A DNA stretch of 64,000 bases, taken from contig NC_060061.1 of the NCBI RefSeq assembly GCF_020283565.1, forward strand, positions 36,493,362 through 36,557,361, in the 5' to 3' direction. Positions within the stretch are counted from its first letter, which is position 1, and each line of letters opens with the position of its first letter. Origin of the DNA: Trifolium pratense (Eukaryota; Streptophyta; Magnoliopsida; Fabales; Fabaceae). Under the pieces are notes generated by a model. That model saw only the letters and a program-made list of their open reading frames with translations. It searched no databases and had not been told where the DNA came from. This document shows, piece by piece, positions 1-10,443 of the stretch. Position numbers and translations under genes: made by a program.

Positions 1-836
1 AATAATTTTTTATAGTCAGCTCTCTCCTCAGCTGACAACGCTCCCAGCGTAAACACGAATTCTTTGGTCGGCATGGAATAATGATCCCTGCGCCAATAGA
101 AAGGAAATCTGGCAAAATCCTCCTCGATAGGGAGCCCCTGCTCGTCAAGCACTTCCTGTCCCAGCTCATCGATTCGATGCCCCCTACGAACGAAATTGTT
201 CCAACCTTTCGTCGTGATTGGCCTAACTCCATAAAAAACGGACTTAAACCCCCGAACCGACTCGTCAAACATATCAAAGAGGCGTTTTCGTTGCCTCAAA
301 GAAACCCATCCATGCTTGGTATCCGGTACCGGGGCTCCATTCACGAGCTTCCCTTTCGCCTGTTCCCCCCGAGGACAGCTCCGTTGAAGGCCAAAATGGT
401 AGAAAAATAAAGGCAAGGTGGGGCCCAAACCCAAATACTCGGCAGTTTTTTCAAAAGCCTTGATAAAGGCCAGTGAGTTCGGGTGAAGTTGAGAAGGAGC
501 CAACCGAAGATGACGAAAAATGGACACCTCCAGATCTGTGAAGGGCAGCCGAATTCCCAGATGCTTGAACGCAATCTCGTACTTGGGAATCGTTCCCCAA
601 GCCCAATTGCTGCAGATCCTATGACGAGCAGTAGGAATCCGCACTTCAAAATCCTCGGTAGGAGGAGTCTGTATATCCGTGCACATCGTCTCTGGGATGT
701 CACTCTCGCAATTCTGATAAACCGACTCTGTCTCTCTGGGTTCATCCGCCACCCACGAAAGGTCGGCTCGGATACGGATTGACGAGGACGGTTGTTGATC
801 TATAAACGAGACTTGACTTTGAGATCCCTCAGCCAT
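1..836 (-). CDS. antisense ORF1 of Tat-like retrotransposon, plant transposon-protein (Transposase_28-like) family, partial
   Basis: An uninterrupted frame of 278 codons runs leftwards from the ATG at 836 and leaves the window still open. The protein starts MAEGSQSQVSFIDQQ and contains the segments LGIRLPFTDLEVSIFRHL and FFYHFGLQRSCPRGEQ, which match the family annotated in many plant genomes as putative plant transposon protein or gypsy-type transposon (resembling Pfam Transposase_28). Its biochemical role is unknown. It is transcribed, if at all, against the sense of the retrotransposon. The ATG directly follows a splice acceptor (TTCTTAG), and a TATA box lies about 560 bp upstream, so it appears to be a gene with its own promoter and a spliced leader. 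Shorter ORFs in this stretch are shadows. Confidence 0.72.
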   Translation of the reverse strand, partial: MAEGSQSQVSFIDQQPSSSIRIRADLSWVADEPRETESVYQNCESDIPETMCTDIQTPPTEDFEVRIPTARHRICSNWAWGTIPKYEIAFKHLGIRLPFTDLEVSIFRHLRLAPSQLHPNSLAFIKAFEKTAEYLGLGPTLPLFFYHFGLQRSCPRGEQAKGKLVNGAPVPDTKHGWVSLRQRKRLFDMFDESVRGFKSVFYGVRPITTKGWNNFVRRGHRIDELGQEVLDEQGLPIEEDFARFPFYWRRDHYSMPTKEFVFTLGALSAEERADYKKL

Positions 837-1406
837 CTAAGAAAAACCTGAAAAAGCAGAAGGAAAAGTGAATTCGACATTCAAATCCACCCTTCCACCG
901 CCAAATCAAGTGAAAGGGCGAGGATCTCAATAAAAGCCTACGCGGAAACGGAAAGGGATAAAATAATCTCTCCGGACGCTAAGTTCATACAGACAACCGA
1001 GCACGAAACGCATGTGGTGCTCGACACTGTTCCAAGCCAAAACCCAACCGTCAGTTGGTAAAAATAGCGATTTCTCGCCGGAAAACCGCGAAAAACCCCT
1101 CTTTTGGGGGGAAAAGGGTGCTAATCACCACCTACAACCATCAAAAAGACTACCCAGACTACACAGGAAACATACTACAGCCCTACACCGCGTGAACTAT
1201 CTACAACAATCCAAAGTAAAATCCAAACAAAATCTTCAAAGATTAAAAGGATAAAACACTTACTTGTTGATCAAATGAAGATAGGAGTAAGGAGTTTGTA
1301 GTAGAAAACCACCAGAGAAAGCTTGAACCGGAAAGGCAAAATGATAGAGAAAGTAAGTGAGAAACTGTAAAGTTTCAAACGAAAAAACTTCCCTCCTATA
1401 TATAGG
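837..1406 (-). promoter_or_regulatory. probable promoter and spliced 5' leader of antisense ORF1
   Basis: Read on the minus strand, a TATA box (CTATATATAGG, 1406-1396) is followed by a pyrimidine-rich leader. At 1263-1262 stands a good splice donor (CAAGTAAGTG). A pyrimidine-rich acceptor TTTTTCTTAG ends at 837, immediately before the ATG at 836. This predicts a 5' UTR intron of 427 bp (1263-837). No transcript evidence is available; this is a motif-based model. Confidence 0.5.
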
Positions 1407-2026
1407 CGAACGGTCCCGCATAGGTAAAATCACGCCACTCCCATCTGGACCGTCAGATCGATCCAACAGTCCAGATCAATTACGATCAAGTGACTCAGAT
1501 TTAGTCTCAGGAGAAACGAAAAGGCGCGAAAATCCAACGGTTCAAGCCGACCTCGAGATTCAAATCTCAGTTATAGACACTCAAGTGCTATGTAAATAGT
1601 CTTTACACGTGGCGAGAGGAAACGAAGCGACTCGTCCTTTCAAGTCACATCCGTCTGCTCGCGCAAATCTCGCGAAATCCAAGACACCACATCCCGAGAA
1701 AATTGCGACCAAATAAGGAAACGCAAGATCCTCGGAATCCTTCCCCTTATTTCTTTGCTAAAAATACGGGGAAAGCCGCAGCAATCGAATAAGAACACCG
1801 CGCTCCTCGACAAATTCGTAAAGTCGAAAACATGCTCGAACAAGGAGTATAATTCTTCGATCGAAAGTCCGCTCGGAATGGTTCGGAAAATTCGCGACAT
1901 TATTAAATTAAGAGCATACATAAAGCATGAATGCAAATAAACTATGCTCGGAAAATTTAAAGGAGAATTGTTTTATTAATAATAGTCCATTACAAAGTGA
2001 AGAGGATTACAAGGGGAACCGAGCAC

Positions 2027-2383
2027 CTAATCCTCGTGCTCGGAACCTGAGCTAATTGCGGAATCCGAATCAGTCCACAGCACCTCCTCTGGCCATATCT
2101 TAGCCTCTTTCCCAACCTGGGACCCTCCTTCACCAGAGGCAGGGCCGGGAGGATAGAGGTGGGGAGATTGACGAGCCCTCAGGAACTCCTCGATTGCCCC
2201 AATGAAATCCGCCGATTCGTCGGAACTTGAGGTATCAGAAGTATCCGAGGAAGGGAACATCACCTTAGCTTCTTTCCCCTTTTGAGAACGAGCCGGCGCA
2301 GGCTTAGGAACCTCCGCTCTCTTTTTTCCTCTTCGAGACTCAGAACCATCAGCAACAACCTTCTTGGAATCCCAATTATCCAT
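2027..2383 (-). CDS. antisense ORF2 of Tat-like retrotransposon, small acidic protein of unknown function
   Basis: A 118-residue ORF on the minus strand. The N-terminal half is basic (SESRRGKKR, then KPAPARSQKGKEAK). The C-terminal half is rich in Ser, Asp and Glu, with stretches SSDTSDTSSSDESADF and SDSAISSGSEHED at the end. No catalytic motif is seen. It occupies the position, between the first antisense ORF and the 3' LTR, where Tat elements often carry a second antisense ORF. A TATA box lies about 50 bp upstream of the ATG. Coding status is supported by the open frame and the promoter motif, but the low-complexity composition means a chance ORF is not excluded. Confidence 0.5.
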   Translation of the reverse strand: MDNWDSKKVVADGSESRRGKKRAEVPKPAPARSQKGKEAKVMFPSSDTSDTSSSDESADFIGAIEEFLRARQSPHLYPPGPASGEGGSQVGKEAKIWPEEVLWTDSDSAISSGSEHED

Positions 2384-2430
2384 CGCTAGCCTTCAAACTC
2401 AGGATATGGGAAGCCAAAGGATAAGCAAGT

Positions 2431-2439
2431 ATTTATAGC
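2431..2439 (-). promoter_or_regulatory. TATA box for antisense ORF2
   Basis: The minus strand reads GCTATAAATAC here, about 50 bp upstream of the ATG at 2383. That spacing would give a very short leader. Motif evidence only. Confidence 0.4.
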
Positions 2440-2687
2440 AAAGCTTGCCGCCCAAAGGACCAGTCACCACACCTGACATCCCATAAATGCGAGAGGCGGC
2501 TGCAGAAACCTAGGATTGACCACTTGGAATAAACGATTTTCCCTTTCCAAAGCTTGACTTTGACCACAGGGACACTGCGAAAATTCAGCTGCCCAGCTCG
2601 GATCTGTTACGTTCGGTAAATCGAGATGAATCGATAAAGCTTCAAGTCATTACCCTCGCCTACGAGCATAACGACTTGGGGGGCTCC

Positions 2688-3089
2688 TGTTCTGGGCCGA
2701 GCTTAGAGCTCGAGCATCAGAGGGTGTCGAACACTTATACCATCCGAGCACGTCCTAACGGTCAGATACCCTTGCGTATTGTAACGGCCGTAAACCGGAA
2801 TGATGAGCATTAACTGCACATCATGGCTCCTTGGCCGTTTTCCGGCAGCCACTTGATGGCCATTAATGCCATCAAGGGCCTTAGCCCAGCGCTGGGGGCT
2901 ATATATATGCATCTCCACTTCATTTGCAAGGTACGCATTTTTTATATCTAAGAAAACCTTACACACATACTGACTTGAGCGTCGGAGTGCCTGCAGGTAC
3001 ACAACCCCCCTCCGCTCCAACAGAGGTCTCAAACGCTCCCAACCACCGCAAACGCCGGCGAGGTCGCATCTTTCTGGTCTACACGATCA
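2688..3089 (+). repeat. 3' LTR of the Tat-like retrotransposon
   Basis: 402 bp. It starts TGTTCTGGGC right after the polypurine tract CTTGGGGGGCTCC and ends CACGATCA. A TATA box (CTATATATATGC) lies at about 2900, and the conserved Tat-type motif, ending in CTGCAGGTAC, at 2973-3000. The flank after it (GATACGAAACTTTT) is the same as the uninterrupted sequence at 34843 downstream of the second PCS gene, which fixes the LTR edge to the base. Confidence 0.8.
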
Positions 3090-3235
3090 GATACGAAACT
3101 TTTATTAGTTATTTGTCATGACCGACCTTTGCTAATTATCATGACCAATGTTGATACTTTAATTATTAACTGCAATACCGGAAGAAAATGAGAGTGATCT
3201 GAAAAGATATTCTCCATGTTCAATCTAAACCGAAT
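3090..3235 (+). other. 3' flanking sequence of a lost or off-window PCS copy
   Basis: This stretch matches the region 34843-35030, which lies about 100 bp past the stop codon of the second PCS gene. They share TTATTAGTTATTTGTCAT, then CCTTTGCT-ATTATCATGACC, then GATATTCTCCATGTTCAATC; the downstream copy has an extra block of about 50 bp. It shows that a further PCS unit once ended here and that the retrotransposon inserted into its 3' flank. Whether the gene body survives to the left cannot be seen. Confidence 0.65.
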
Positions 3236-4347
3236 CATAACTAATTTTTTAAAAAAATCAAAATGTAATTTTTCGAACCGATTTATGTTTTTAATCTTTG
3301 TTAAGATATAATAGGTAGATAGATCTAAATTGCCAAATAATACTAATAATTTTAAAATTATGCAAGGAATTTTGGTTTTATTTCGCTTATATTGTTTCGT
3401 TTATAATATTTTTCAAAAAATGAAATTAAACACTTAGACCCGAATATTATGTTATCTAATCTCTATATTTTATATTTATGAAATCATATTAGAAAATGGA
3501 GCATAGCCGCTCTCAGGGACGGAGCCTATTCACATGAGGATTAATGTGAAAACTGAACTCATTCTTATTTTGATGAATGTGTAAAAAATGAATTTCTCAA
3601 TTACATTATAGATGGACTTGAACCTCATATATTAAGCTATACGGTGACAGTAACTAACTACTAATAATATGGTAACTAATTATTTATCAAACTAATTGAA
3701 GTATTTACAAGCTAATCTAAGTATAGGTGATAGAGCCACTTGATAGGTTGCGTGGGCATGTGCCTTCACAAAGTTTTGAAAAAAAATGAAGTAGTATATA
3801 GAATAGAATACATATATATCTAGGCTATTATTTTTTTTCATAAATGTGAACCAGAGTTACCACACCACCCAAAAGACAATAGTGTATATATATATATATA
3901 TATTGCTAAACGGTATCCATTTATCCATTTGTTGTAAAAAATTGTCGCATCGTTATCCTTTTAAGTAATCTCCTCTAACATATTGACGTTTTTATCAAAA
4001 TACCTACCATGGTGAAAGTCAATGTTAGTGGTCACAGTGTAACAAAGTAAGGAGATTAACCTGAAAGGTAACAATACAACAAATTAGAAACATAAAAGAC
4101 TTATTTATTACCTAAAAAACATAAGACCTAACTATTACCTAAAAAACGTAAAGGATATAACTTTTACAAACATAAAACTTAAAGATCCTTTAATTTGTGT
4201 TAGTAATAGTGAAAACTCCATTGTTATAGAGAAATTTTTTAATTGATAATAAGAAAATTATCAACTATTTGAGAATATAAAACATGTAAAAAACAATATA
4301 TGATATATAAACGGGCTTAAAAAATAAAATAAAATGTTATTTACATA
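3236..4347. other. AT-rich spacer, no gene seen
   Basis: No ORF with protein-like composition. It contains a short (TA)n run near 3884-3902 and only unrecognised AT-rich DNA. Confidence 0.6.
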
Positions 4348-4472
4348 CTCCCTCCGTCCCAAAATATAAGCAAAAGTTGGTCAACAAAAGTGAATGTATT
4401 TGGTCCAAATCTTTAACCAAATACATCAAGTTTCTTTGACTCACTTTTGCTTATATTTTGGGACGGAGGGAG
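4348..4472. mobile_element. Stowaway-type MITE
   Basis: A 125-bp palindromic element. The left end CTCCCTCCGTCCCAAAATAT and the right end ATATTTTGGGACGGAGGGAG are perfect inverted repeats, flanked on both sides by TA, the target duplication of Tc1/mariner-related Stowaway MITEs. The short ORF at 4394-4585 starts inside it and is not a gene. Confidence 0.9.
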
Positions 4473-4700
4473 TATTTAATTCGACAAATTTATATATAAT
4501 GCCTCTACTACTCAAAAGTTCCGACTCCGTCACTGGCCGCTCTCCTAGACTAATGACCAAAATTAAAGTATACTCCACTTTTTAATTTTTAATGTACCAA
4601 AAAAATTAAATTTGCTTATAAATGAGTCCGAAGGGAGTATAATTCATCATTTTATTTCTTTATGTTATTATAATATTGATACATTGTACCAAAAAAAAAA

Positions 4701-4969
4701 AATTGAAACTTGGTATACAGCCATAGGACCGACTAGTCCAAGGGGATCAATCCCACCGCCCACTTGCGGGAGTCCCATTTAAAGCTAGATGATTTTTTGC
4801 TCTGTATAGACTTAGCCCATCGAAATTGGAATCAAAGGGAATCGAACTTGAGACATTGAGAGGAACATACTCCAAAGACCCGCCAACACCAATAGACCAA
4901 CCCCAAGTGGGTTAAATAATAATAATAAGAGTCTTGTTAACATGTGCATATAGGGCACATGATAAGATA
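4701..4969 (-). repeat. tRNA-derived SINE plus flank, copy 1 of an identical 269-bp repeat
   Basis: Identical by eye to 14172-14440. On the minus strand it begins near 4915 with a tRNA-like head: an A-box-like TTGGTCTATTGG, then a B-box-like AAGTTCGATTCCC, then about 150 bp of non-tRNA body, and it ends in an oligo-T run at 4689-4700. This layout is that of a plant Pol III SINE. The shared part extends beyond the SINE head to 4969 and includes the start of an inverted-repeat element (GTTAACATGTGCATATAGGG). Confidence 0.65.
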
Positions 4970-5149
4970 GGTTTTTTCTTAGTTACCTTCACAAAGAGGT
5001 GTGTAAAGAGCACACCTGATGTGGATCCAATTAAAATTAGCCAGCTGTATTATTTATTTTTCTTTTTAATTTATAGATTTGGTTTATAAACTTTTGTTAT
5101 TTTCACAATTGACCACATTGCATTAATGACTCTCAATCTTTTCAAGAAA

Positions 5150-6020
5150 ATTGTTAGTGTCACTTTTCTTTTTTTTTCACAAAAAAAAAAAATTGTTTCT
5201 ATCACCTAGAGAACAGAGAACACGCTTCATCTTCTTTCTCTGGTTTTTCTTTGTTTCCTATTCTTCTTCTCCATACCCATTTTCTTGTTTCGTACAAGTT
5301 GAATTTCACTTCATCATCTTACGAATCAAACTTGAATCAAACTTGTGTTCATCGAATTAGCATCCTACACAAATCAACCAATCTTTCTATCTCTACCACA
5401 ACATTTACAAGTAAGTTACTCTATCTCTTGATTTTTTGGGTTTTTCACTTCCTTTAGTTTTAGGTTAGTTTTGTTTGTGTTTGGTGCTTTGATTTGTTAC
5501 CGAATTTTGCACCGTGGGTAATTGAGGTTAGCTTTGATTTCTTTGTTAACTCAGTCATTGTGTATTGCATACAAACTCAGTCGTTTATAATCGCACGAGG
5601 AACTCTCATTCTATAAAAAATTGCATGTCGTGAAATCTAAAGTTTTGGTATTATTTGTTGAAACATTGTGTTTATTTCTTGTTGAAACTTTTATCTGGTG
5701 CTTATCCAACATTTAACATGTTCATGTTCTGCTCTGGGACGGTTAAACACCTTGATAGTTAATTAAGGGAGCTGTCTGTGTGATTTTAATTGTTATCTTC
5801 TGATACCGAGTTTTAGTTTTAGGTTAGTTTTGTGCTTGTAACAAAACCCAACTCTTGCCTTTGTTTTGTTCCCGAATTTTGCACTGTGAGTGCCTTGTTT
5901 TGTGCTTGTTCGGTTACCACTTTTATAGTGGATTGTATCCTTGCTTTTTCAAACACTCCTTGTGTTTTGTTGAAGTTTATCTAATAAAATTATTGTTGTT
6001 TCAAAAAAAAAAAAAAAAAA
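5150..6020 (+). mobile_element. retroposed, polyadenylated sequence (LINE-like or processed transcript)
   Basis: The start is T-rich and resembles a plant 5' UTR, with a donor-like CAAGTAAGTT at 5407. It ends with a polyadenylation signal (AATAAAA at 5983) and a run of about 18 A (6002-6019). Two blocks inside it are partly repeated: TTTTAGGTTAGTTTTGT at 5457 and again at 5817, each followed by CGAATTTTGCAC. ORFs in it are short, and I recognise no protein. No target duplication was found by eye, so the left edge is approximate. Confidence 0.45.
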
Positions 6021-6297
6021 GTTCATACCTTCAAAGAATTGAAATTGGATTGGTTCTCTCAGCCATATCAATGTTAATAGCTGGTTTTTTTTTTTCTTCT
6101 TATAAGCAATAGCTGGTTTTGTTGAAAAGCATTAAGGTAGATAAGTATATAGATTTTACCAATGACTGTGTTTTAGTTAGGTTTTCAATATGCTATTAAA
6201 ACTTACAAATTTAGTATCAATAAGGCCCCTGCAAATAATAAATACAGGACGAAAGAACATACATGGCTAGTAGCTACAAAACTATGCAAAAGCTTGT

Positions 6298-6893
6298 TTG
6301 GAGGAAATTCATAAGATGCAACGTCGGTTTATATGGGGTGATACAGATCAAAAGAGGAGATTTCATGCTATAAGTTGGGATCGTATTACAGTCCCTAAAT
6401 GGATGGGAGGTTTAGGCCTAAGAAAACTTGATGTTATGAACAAGGCTTGCTTGCTTAAACTTGGATGGAAAGTTCAAAATGGTAGTGATGAACTTTGGTG
6501 TAAGGTTTTACGTGGAAAATATGGAAGTGAGACCACAATGGGCAGCAACACTAGTACTAGTAGAGTTACACACTCCAGTTTGTGTAAAGCGCTAGATGGT
6601 TTAAAGCCTATGCTAGATAAATGTAGTTTCTGGTGTATAGGAGATGGGAGAAGTATAGATGCTTGGAGTGAAGCATGGATAGAGGAAGGTTTGTTTTTGG
6701 ATCAGAATGTCATTATTCCTGTCCATTTACAACGAATGACAGTGCATGATCTGGTGGATGGTAATGGTAAGTGGAATTGGAGTTTATTTGACAGTTGAAT
6801 ACCTGCAGATTGTTGTAAAAAAATTGCAGCAATTCTACCTCCAAATGATGATTATTGTTGGCTGATTTTTTGTACCAAAAGGCATTATAATGC
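6298..6893 (+). pseudogene. LINE reverse transcriptase, C-terminal fragment
   Basis: The frame from about 6298 encodes the region after the reverse transcriptase palm of plant non-LTR retrotransposons, with RRFIWGD, SWDRITVPKWMGGLGLRKL, ACLLKLGWKV and LWCKVLRGKYG, the block that precedes the zf-RVT domain. A TGA at 6796-6798 interrupts it in frame; the translation continues sensibly beyond (IPADCCKKIAAILPPNDDYC) to a stop near 6893. The first codon is TTG, not ATG, and no upstream RT or endonuclease is present, so this is a truncated, dead relic. Confidence 0.8.
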
Positions 6894-7689
6894 TTAATTA
6901 AGTTGTAGCAAATAATGACTTATACATGTTTTATGTGGTTAAGTTTGAATTCTAAGCTCTCTTATTGTAACTTTTCAAATATTATCTCGGAAAGAGGATT
7001 AAGTAAAATCTGCATAATTGCCTACAATTTCCCTGTTGAATGAACAAACTATGCTCTTTGAAGAAGAGTGCTTTGATGAGTGATGACTACATGTAAATAG
7101 ATATATGATTTTCCATGTGGGCTCTCAGAAAGCTTATTTAAACTCATGACTTGATGAACTACATAACTTAGTTTCAGCTGAACTTAGATCAAAGGGTTTA
7201 ATTTATGTCTGTGACGTTGGGCGAACCCCTTTCTTCATCCTTCTCCATCTCAACACAATTGCTATCAAAGTGCTGCAAGATAAAGCTAGGACAAAAGCAG
7301 ATATCAGAACTAGATCCACAAGATGGAGTCTTTTCTTTAGACAATTTGGAATGCTTTTCAGATGGAATTATAATATGGTTGAAAAAATAATAGAGTGCTT
7401 TTTGTAATTCCCCTCGTCTGTTATGTATGTACTTCTTGTACATAATAGAGTGCTTAATAAAATCATTTGCAGTTAAAAAAACAAAAAATGTGATTTTTTA
7501 TATTAAATTAGAGCACAATAATAATAATAATAGTGCACAATATAATAAATTTCTAAGCTGCGTTCACTAGTTAGACATGAATTGTATCGTTTGCTCCCAA
7601 AACATGTTTTAGTTAGACCTGTAAAAGTCATGCCAAAACAATTTTAAAAAAAAAAGACAAAAATAACAAAAAAGCAAACACTTTTGCTA
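6894..7689. other. spacer with no confident gene
   Basis: A 61-codon ORF at 7205-7390 starts MSVTLGEPLSSSF and has protein-like codon use, but I do not recognise it and no flanking exon could be joined. The rest is AT-rich, with an ATA/ATT microsatellite near 7518. Confidence 0.4.
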
Positions 7690-7767
7690 GTTGCATGATT
7701 CGAACAACAGCCCTTTCCCTAAGAATAAGGAACAGCTTCAAAGATGTACCAACTGAGCTATATATTC
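7690..7767 (-). repeat. tRNA-like sequence (pseudo-tRNA or SINE head)
   Basis: On the minus strand, TATAGCTCAGTTGGTAC resembles a tRNA A-box/D-arm, and TTGTTCGAATCATGCAA resembles a B-box/T-arm about 45 nt later. The 5' acceptor half does not pair well with the 3' part, so it is probably a degenerate tRNA or SINE remnant rather than a working tRNA gene. Confidence 0.35.
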
Positions 7768-7921
7768 AATTTGCAATATTTGTATGTCAGACCAATTATA
7801 AATCAAAAAACGAATGTTCTTATTTTTTTTCCCCAAAATTTTTTTTTTTAAAAATTCGTAAGCGAATTTGAAAATTTTCCAAATTTTTGTTTTCTTATTT
7901 TGCTCCCAAAATAAAGATTTA

Positions 7922-9730
7922 CTCTCATATTTACTTTATTAAAAATATAGTTCAATAGTATGTCTCACATGCTGACTTCTAATTTGAATGCTCCTGTTTC
8001 GATCATATCTGTCTATAACTCTGACTTATAATCTGACATGATTAGGTATCCGATTCGACCAAACTCTCTCATATTGACTTTATTAAAAATATAGTTCAAT
8101 AGTATGTCTCACATGCTGACTTCTAATTTGAATGCTCCTGTTTCGATCATATTTGTCTATAACTCTGACTTATAATCTGACATGATTAGGTATCCGATTC
8201 GACCAAACTCTCTCATATTGACTTTATTAAAAATCTAGTTCAATAGTATGTCTCACATTCTGGCTTCTAATTTGAATGCTCCTGTTTCGATCATATCTGT
8301 CTATACATCTGACTTATAATCTGACATGATTAGGTATCCGATTCGACCAAACTCTCTCATATTGACTTTATTAAAAATCTAGTTCAATAGTATGTTTCAC
8401 ATTCTGGCTTCTAATTTGAATGCTCCTGTTTCGATCATATCTGTCTATAACTCTGACTTATAATCTGACATGATTAGGTATCCGATTCGACCAAACTCTC
8501 TCATATTGACTTTATTAAAAATCTAGTTCAATAGTATGTTTCACATTCTGGCTTCTAATTTGAATGCTCCTGTTTCGATCATATCTGTCTATAACTCTGA
8601 CTTATAATCTGACATGATTAGGTATCCGATTCGACCAAACTCTCTCATATTGACTTTATTAAAAATCTAGTTCAATAGTATGTCTCACATTCTGGCTTCT
8701 AATTTGAATGCTACTGTTTCGATCATATCTGTCTATAACTCTGACTTATAATCTGACATGATTAGGTATCCGATTCGACCAAACTCTCTCATATTGACTT
8801 TATTAAAAATCTAGTTCAATAGTATGTTTCACATTCTGGCTTCTAATTTGAATGCTCCTGTTTCGATCATATCTGTCTATAACTCTGACTTATAATCTGA
8901 CATGATTAGGTATCTGATTCGACCAAACTCTCTCATATTGACTTTATTAAAAATATAGTTCAATAGTATGTCTCACATGCTGACTTCTAATTTGAATGCT
9001 CCTGTTTCGATCATATCTGTCTATAACTCTGACTTATAATCTGACATGATTAGGTATCCGATTCGACCAAACTCTCTCATATTGACTTTATTAAAAATAT
9101 ACTTCAATAGTATGTCTCACATGCTGACTTCTAATTTGAATGCTCCTGTTTCGTTCAATAGTATGTCTCACATTCTGGCTTCTAATTTGAATGCTCCTGT
9201 TTCGATCATATCTGTCTATAACTCTGACTTATAATCTGACATGATTAGGTATCTGATTCGACTAAACTCTCTCATATTGACTTTATTAAAAATCTAGTTC
9301 AATAGTATGTTTCACATTCTGGCTTCTAATTTGAATGCTCCTGTTTCGATCATATCTGTCTATAACTCTGACTTATAATCTGACATGATTAGGTATCCGA
9401 TTCGACCAAACTCTCTCATATTGACTTTATTAAAAATCTAGTTCAATAGTATGTTTCACATTCTGGCTTATAATTTGAATGCTCCTGTTTCGATCATATC
9501 TGTCTATAACTCTGACTTATAATTTGACATGATTAGGTATCTGATTCGACCAAACTCTCTCATATTGACTTTATTAAAAATATAGTTCAATAGTATGTCT
9601 CACATGCTAACTTCTAATTTGAATGCTCTTGTTTCGATCATATCCGTCTATAACTCTGACTTATAATCTGACATGATTAGGTATCCGATTCGACCAAACT
9701 CTCGTATTGAATTTAGTAAAAATCTGGTTT
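7922..9730. repeat. tandem satellite array, 144-bp unit
   Basis: The marker TTCAATAGTATGT recurs at 7951, 8095, 8239, 8383, 8527, 8671, 8815, 8959, 9103, 9154, 9298, 9442 and 9586. All steps are 144 bp except 9103 to 9154, which is 51 bp. That gives 12 full units, one truncated unit and a partial left end (7922-7950). Two subtypes alternate in blocks: one with AAATATAG and CACATGCTGAC (units from 7951, 8095, 8959, 9103, 9586), the other mainly with AAATCTAG and CACATTCTGGC. Units differ at only a few bases. No coding function; the ORF at 9046-9234 is a by-product of the repeat. Confidence 0.95.
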
Positions 9731-10125
9731 TACTATAATTTAACATGACTAGATCCTTAATTTTATAGAAAAATTAATTTTTTAGATGCATCGAGTAACA
9801 AAATGTATCTAGTCTATAATATAGTTCAGATACATTAGTTAGCCGATGTATTTAAAATTGATTTAATTTTATTTTTAAAATTTGTTTTTAACGTTAATAT
9901 GGAATATGAATAGACTTTTATGTTTCCTTCAACAAAAAAAAATAAAATGAATAGACTTTAGCCCCTAAACAGCATCATTATTCCTTAGTTCTGCTTAGCT
10001 TAAGTTTCCAATGCATTTGCACAATACCCAACCGATGCCAACTTCTGTTGCAATCCAAAGGAATATGAAGCACCACACCACACCTTAAGAATCACCACAC
10101 CTTCATCTATTCACCTTATAAAGCA
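9731..10125. other. AT-rich spacer
   Basis: Nothing recognisable. Just upstream of 10126 there is a short repeated phrase (CACCACACCACACCTT) that is seen again inside the following ORF. Confidence 0.5.
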
Positions 10126-10443
10126 ATGGCAAATGAATCAGAAGCACCACACCACACCTTCAGAATGGAGAACAATGGCAAACGAAAACGAAAAGAAGAT
10201 GAGAATGGTTCTATATCCATTACATCTCCACTGTCTACTAAAAAAGAAGTTAGAGAAGATTTGGACACTGAAGTTAAGGAAATTCCCTTTGTAAATTTGA
10301 TCTCAGAAAGGTACTTGTTTAATTTTAGAACTTTTTTTACTTATTGCAAATTAATGGAAGAAGTTCTTATAACTTTGTGTTTACTTTATAGTGACAAACA
10401 ATCTAACCTGCAATCCAAAGAGAAATTTTACATAAAACAATAA
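10126..10443 (+). CDS. hypothetical small basic protein
   Basis: The ATG at 10126 opens a frame rich in Lys and Glu (NGKRKRKEDENGS, then KKEVREDLDTEVKEI). A consensus donor (AAAGGTACTT, GT at 10311) and an acceptor (TTTATAG, ending 10391) would join exons 10126-10310 and 10392-10443 into a 78-residue protein ending KEKFYIKQ; without splicing the frame also stays open. A further open stretch (10510-10648, VDEGSRLKIALQLTLHPF) might be another exon, but I found no phase-compatible junction. Not recognised. It could be a fragment of a nuclear protein gene or a chance ORF. Confidence 0.3.
   Translation: MANESEAPHHTFRMENNGKRKRKEDENGSISITSPLSTKKEVREDLDTEVKEIPFVNLISERYLFNFRTFFTYCKLMEEVLITLCLLYSDKQSNLQSKEKFYIKQ

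Larger units (their letters stand above)
1..3089 (+). mobile_element. 3' part of a Tat-like Ty3/gypsy retrotransposon
   Basis: The element runs off the left edge of the window, so gag-pol is not visible. What is seen is an antisense ORF (1-836), a second antisense ORF (2027-2383), a G-rich polypurine tract just before 2688, and a 3' LTR (2688-3089) beginning TG and ending CA. The LTR holds a TATA box and the motif ACTTGAGCGTCGGAGTG, which I know from LTRs of the Tat lineage. Antisense ORFs between pol and the 3' LTR are also a known trait of that lineage. The element is followed by GATAC (3090-3094), the likely target duplication; the other copy would be outside the window. Lineage assignment is by features, not alignment. 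Confidence 0.75.

Noticed and set aside
7690..7767. A functional tRNA gene
   Set aside because: A- and B-box-like sequences are present but acceptor-stem pairing is poor; listed as tRNA-like only.
7922..9730. Regular direct repeats that could suggest a CRISPR-like array
   Set aside because: The units are contiguous 144-bp satellite monomers without unique spacers, in a plant nuclear genome.
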